From Undibacterium sp. Jales W-56 (lineage in GTDB: Bacteria; Pseudomonadota; Gammaproteobacteria; Burkholderiales; Burkholderiaceae_D), in contig NZ_JAJLQW010000004.1 in the NCBI RefSeq assembly GCF_025548535.1, positions 310,001-374,000 of the forward strand: DNA of 64,000 bases, written 5' to 3'. How positions within the stretch are numbered: position 1 is the stretch's first letter; each line of letters starts with the position of its first letter. Position numbers and translations under genes: made by a program. The notes under the pieces are model-generated. The model searched no databases. It saw nothing but the letters and a program-made list of their open reading frames with translations, and was not told the origin of the DNA. Shown here in pieces: positions 63,760 through 64,000 of this stretch.

Positions 63760-64000
63760 TTATTTCGCAGCAGCGTCTTTCTCTGTTTTGGCAAAATCGC
63801 CTGCGCTGATCACAGAGACATTGGCCGGTTTCAGGTTTTGACGTAAAGCCTCGTTGACTTGTGCCAGTGTCAATGCGGCGACTTTGGCTTCCAGGTCTTT
63901 ATCGAACGCCATGGTGCGGTCAATGGTCAGGTAGCTTGCCAGGCGGCGGGCCAGTGAAGCATCTTGGGTACGCACGACTTCGGCCGACTGCTTCCAGCCT
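63760..64000 (-). CDS. M16-family (insulinase-like) peptidase, C-terminal fragment
   Basis: The last 80 or so residues of a minus-strand gene that continues past the right edge. LARRLASYLTIDRTMAFDKDLEAKVAALTLAQVNEALRQNLKP and VSVISAGDFAK match the C-terminal domain of M16 zinc-peptidase-like proteins. The catalytic domain is outside the window, so it cannot be said whether the enzyme is active or an inactive partner subunit. Confidence 0.85.
   Translation of the reverse strand, partial: GWKQSAEVVRTQDASLARRLASYLTIDRTMAFDKDLEAKVAALTLAQVNEALRQNLKPANVSVISAGDFAKTEKDAAAK

Overview
The window reads as chromosomal DNA of a betaproteobacterium of the order Burkholderiales, most likely family Oxalobacteraceae (Undibacterium / Herminiimonas-like). 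This rests on the families present and on remembered gene neighbourhoods (rubredoxin-pilGHIJ next to thiD-hemL; anmK / M23 peptidase / tyrS / dtd; xseB-ispA-dxs). The genus is a guess. Coding density is high, most genes have clear homologous families, and I see no rRNA, tRNA, CRISPR array, prophage or intact insertion sequence.

Layout. 1-3510 (minus): the type IV pilus chemosensory genes pilG-pilH-pilI-pilJ (pilJ runs off the left edge), preceded by a rubredoxin. 3670-5854 (plus): thiD and hemL. 5981-8560: a lapG-lapD pair, the periplasmic protease and c-di-GMP receptor that control release of a surface adhesin. 8609-13698 (minus): an RNB exoribonuclease, a TonB-like protein, aroE, mtgA and a small membrane protein, the last four tightly packed. 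13811-16411 (minus): ubiC, a YqiA-type esterase and mpl. 16594-22705 (plus): an unrecognised protein, a TlpA-like thioredoxin, aroQ, accB-accC, prmA and a zinc-ribbon DUF3426 protein.

23018-34098 is a nucleoside salvage island: psuG-psuK (pseudouridine) diverge from a ribokinase, followed by a complete BMP-type ABC nucleoside importer (binding protein, double ATPase, two permeases), a nucleoside hydrolase, a 2-oxoglutarate/Fe(II) oxygenase and cytidine deaminase. Imported nucleosides would be split to base and ribose, ribose and pseudouridine phosphorylated, and cytidine deaminated. The oxygenase is the unexplained member. Both divergent promoters carry visible operator palindromes.

34494-46723 is a mixed accessory stretch: a Crp/Fnr regulator, a Tat-exported dienelactone hydrolase, an ICMT-like methyltransferase, a ZIP metal transporter with a papain-like peptidase, a sulfurtransferase, an EamA transporter, an orphan Rieske oxygenase, a secreted lipase with its dedicated foldase, and a DUF1631 protein. 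47130-50153 is the isoprenoid block xseB-ispA-dxs. 50428-64000 holds a cobalamin adenosyltransferase, a GlcD-like FAD oxidase and LysR regulator, a PAS-GGDEF-EAL protein, an aldo/keto reductase, alaC, anmK, an M23 peptidase, tyrS-dtd, a phosphoglycerate-mutase-like phosphatase and the end of an M16 peptidase.

Intergenic DNA carries at least three families of small dispersed elements with terminal inverted repeats: a ~210-bp element ending in TTACGCAAAA (three copies), a ~90-bp element ending in ATACTCCC-like repeats (three copies, one overlapping the 3' end of ubiC) and a single 129-bp element ending in TTCTAAAAAC. Start codons were chosen from ribosome-binding sites, stop/start overlaps and family fit; where no signal was decisive the entry says so.
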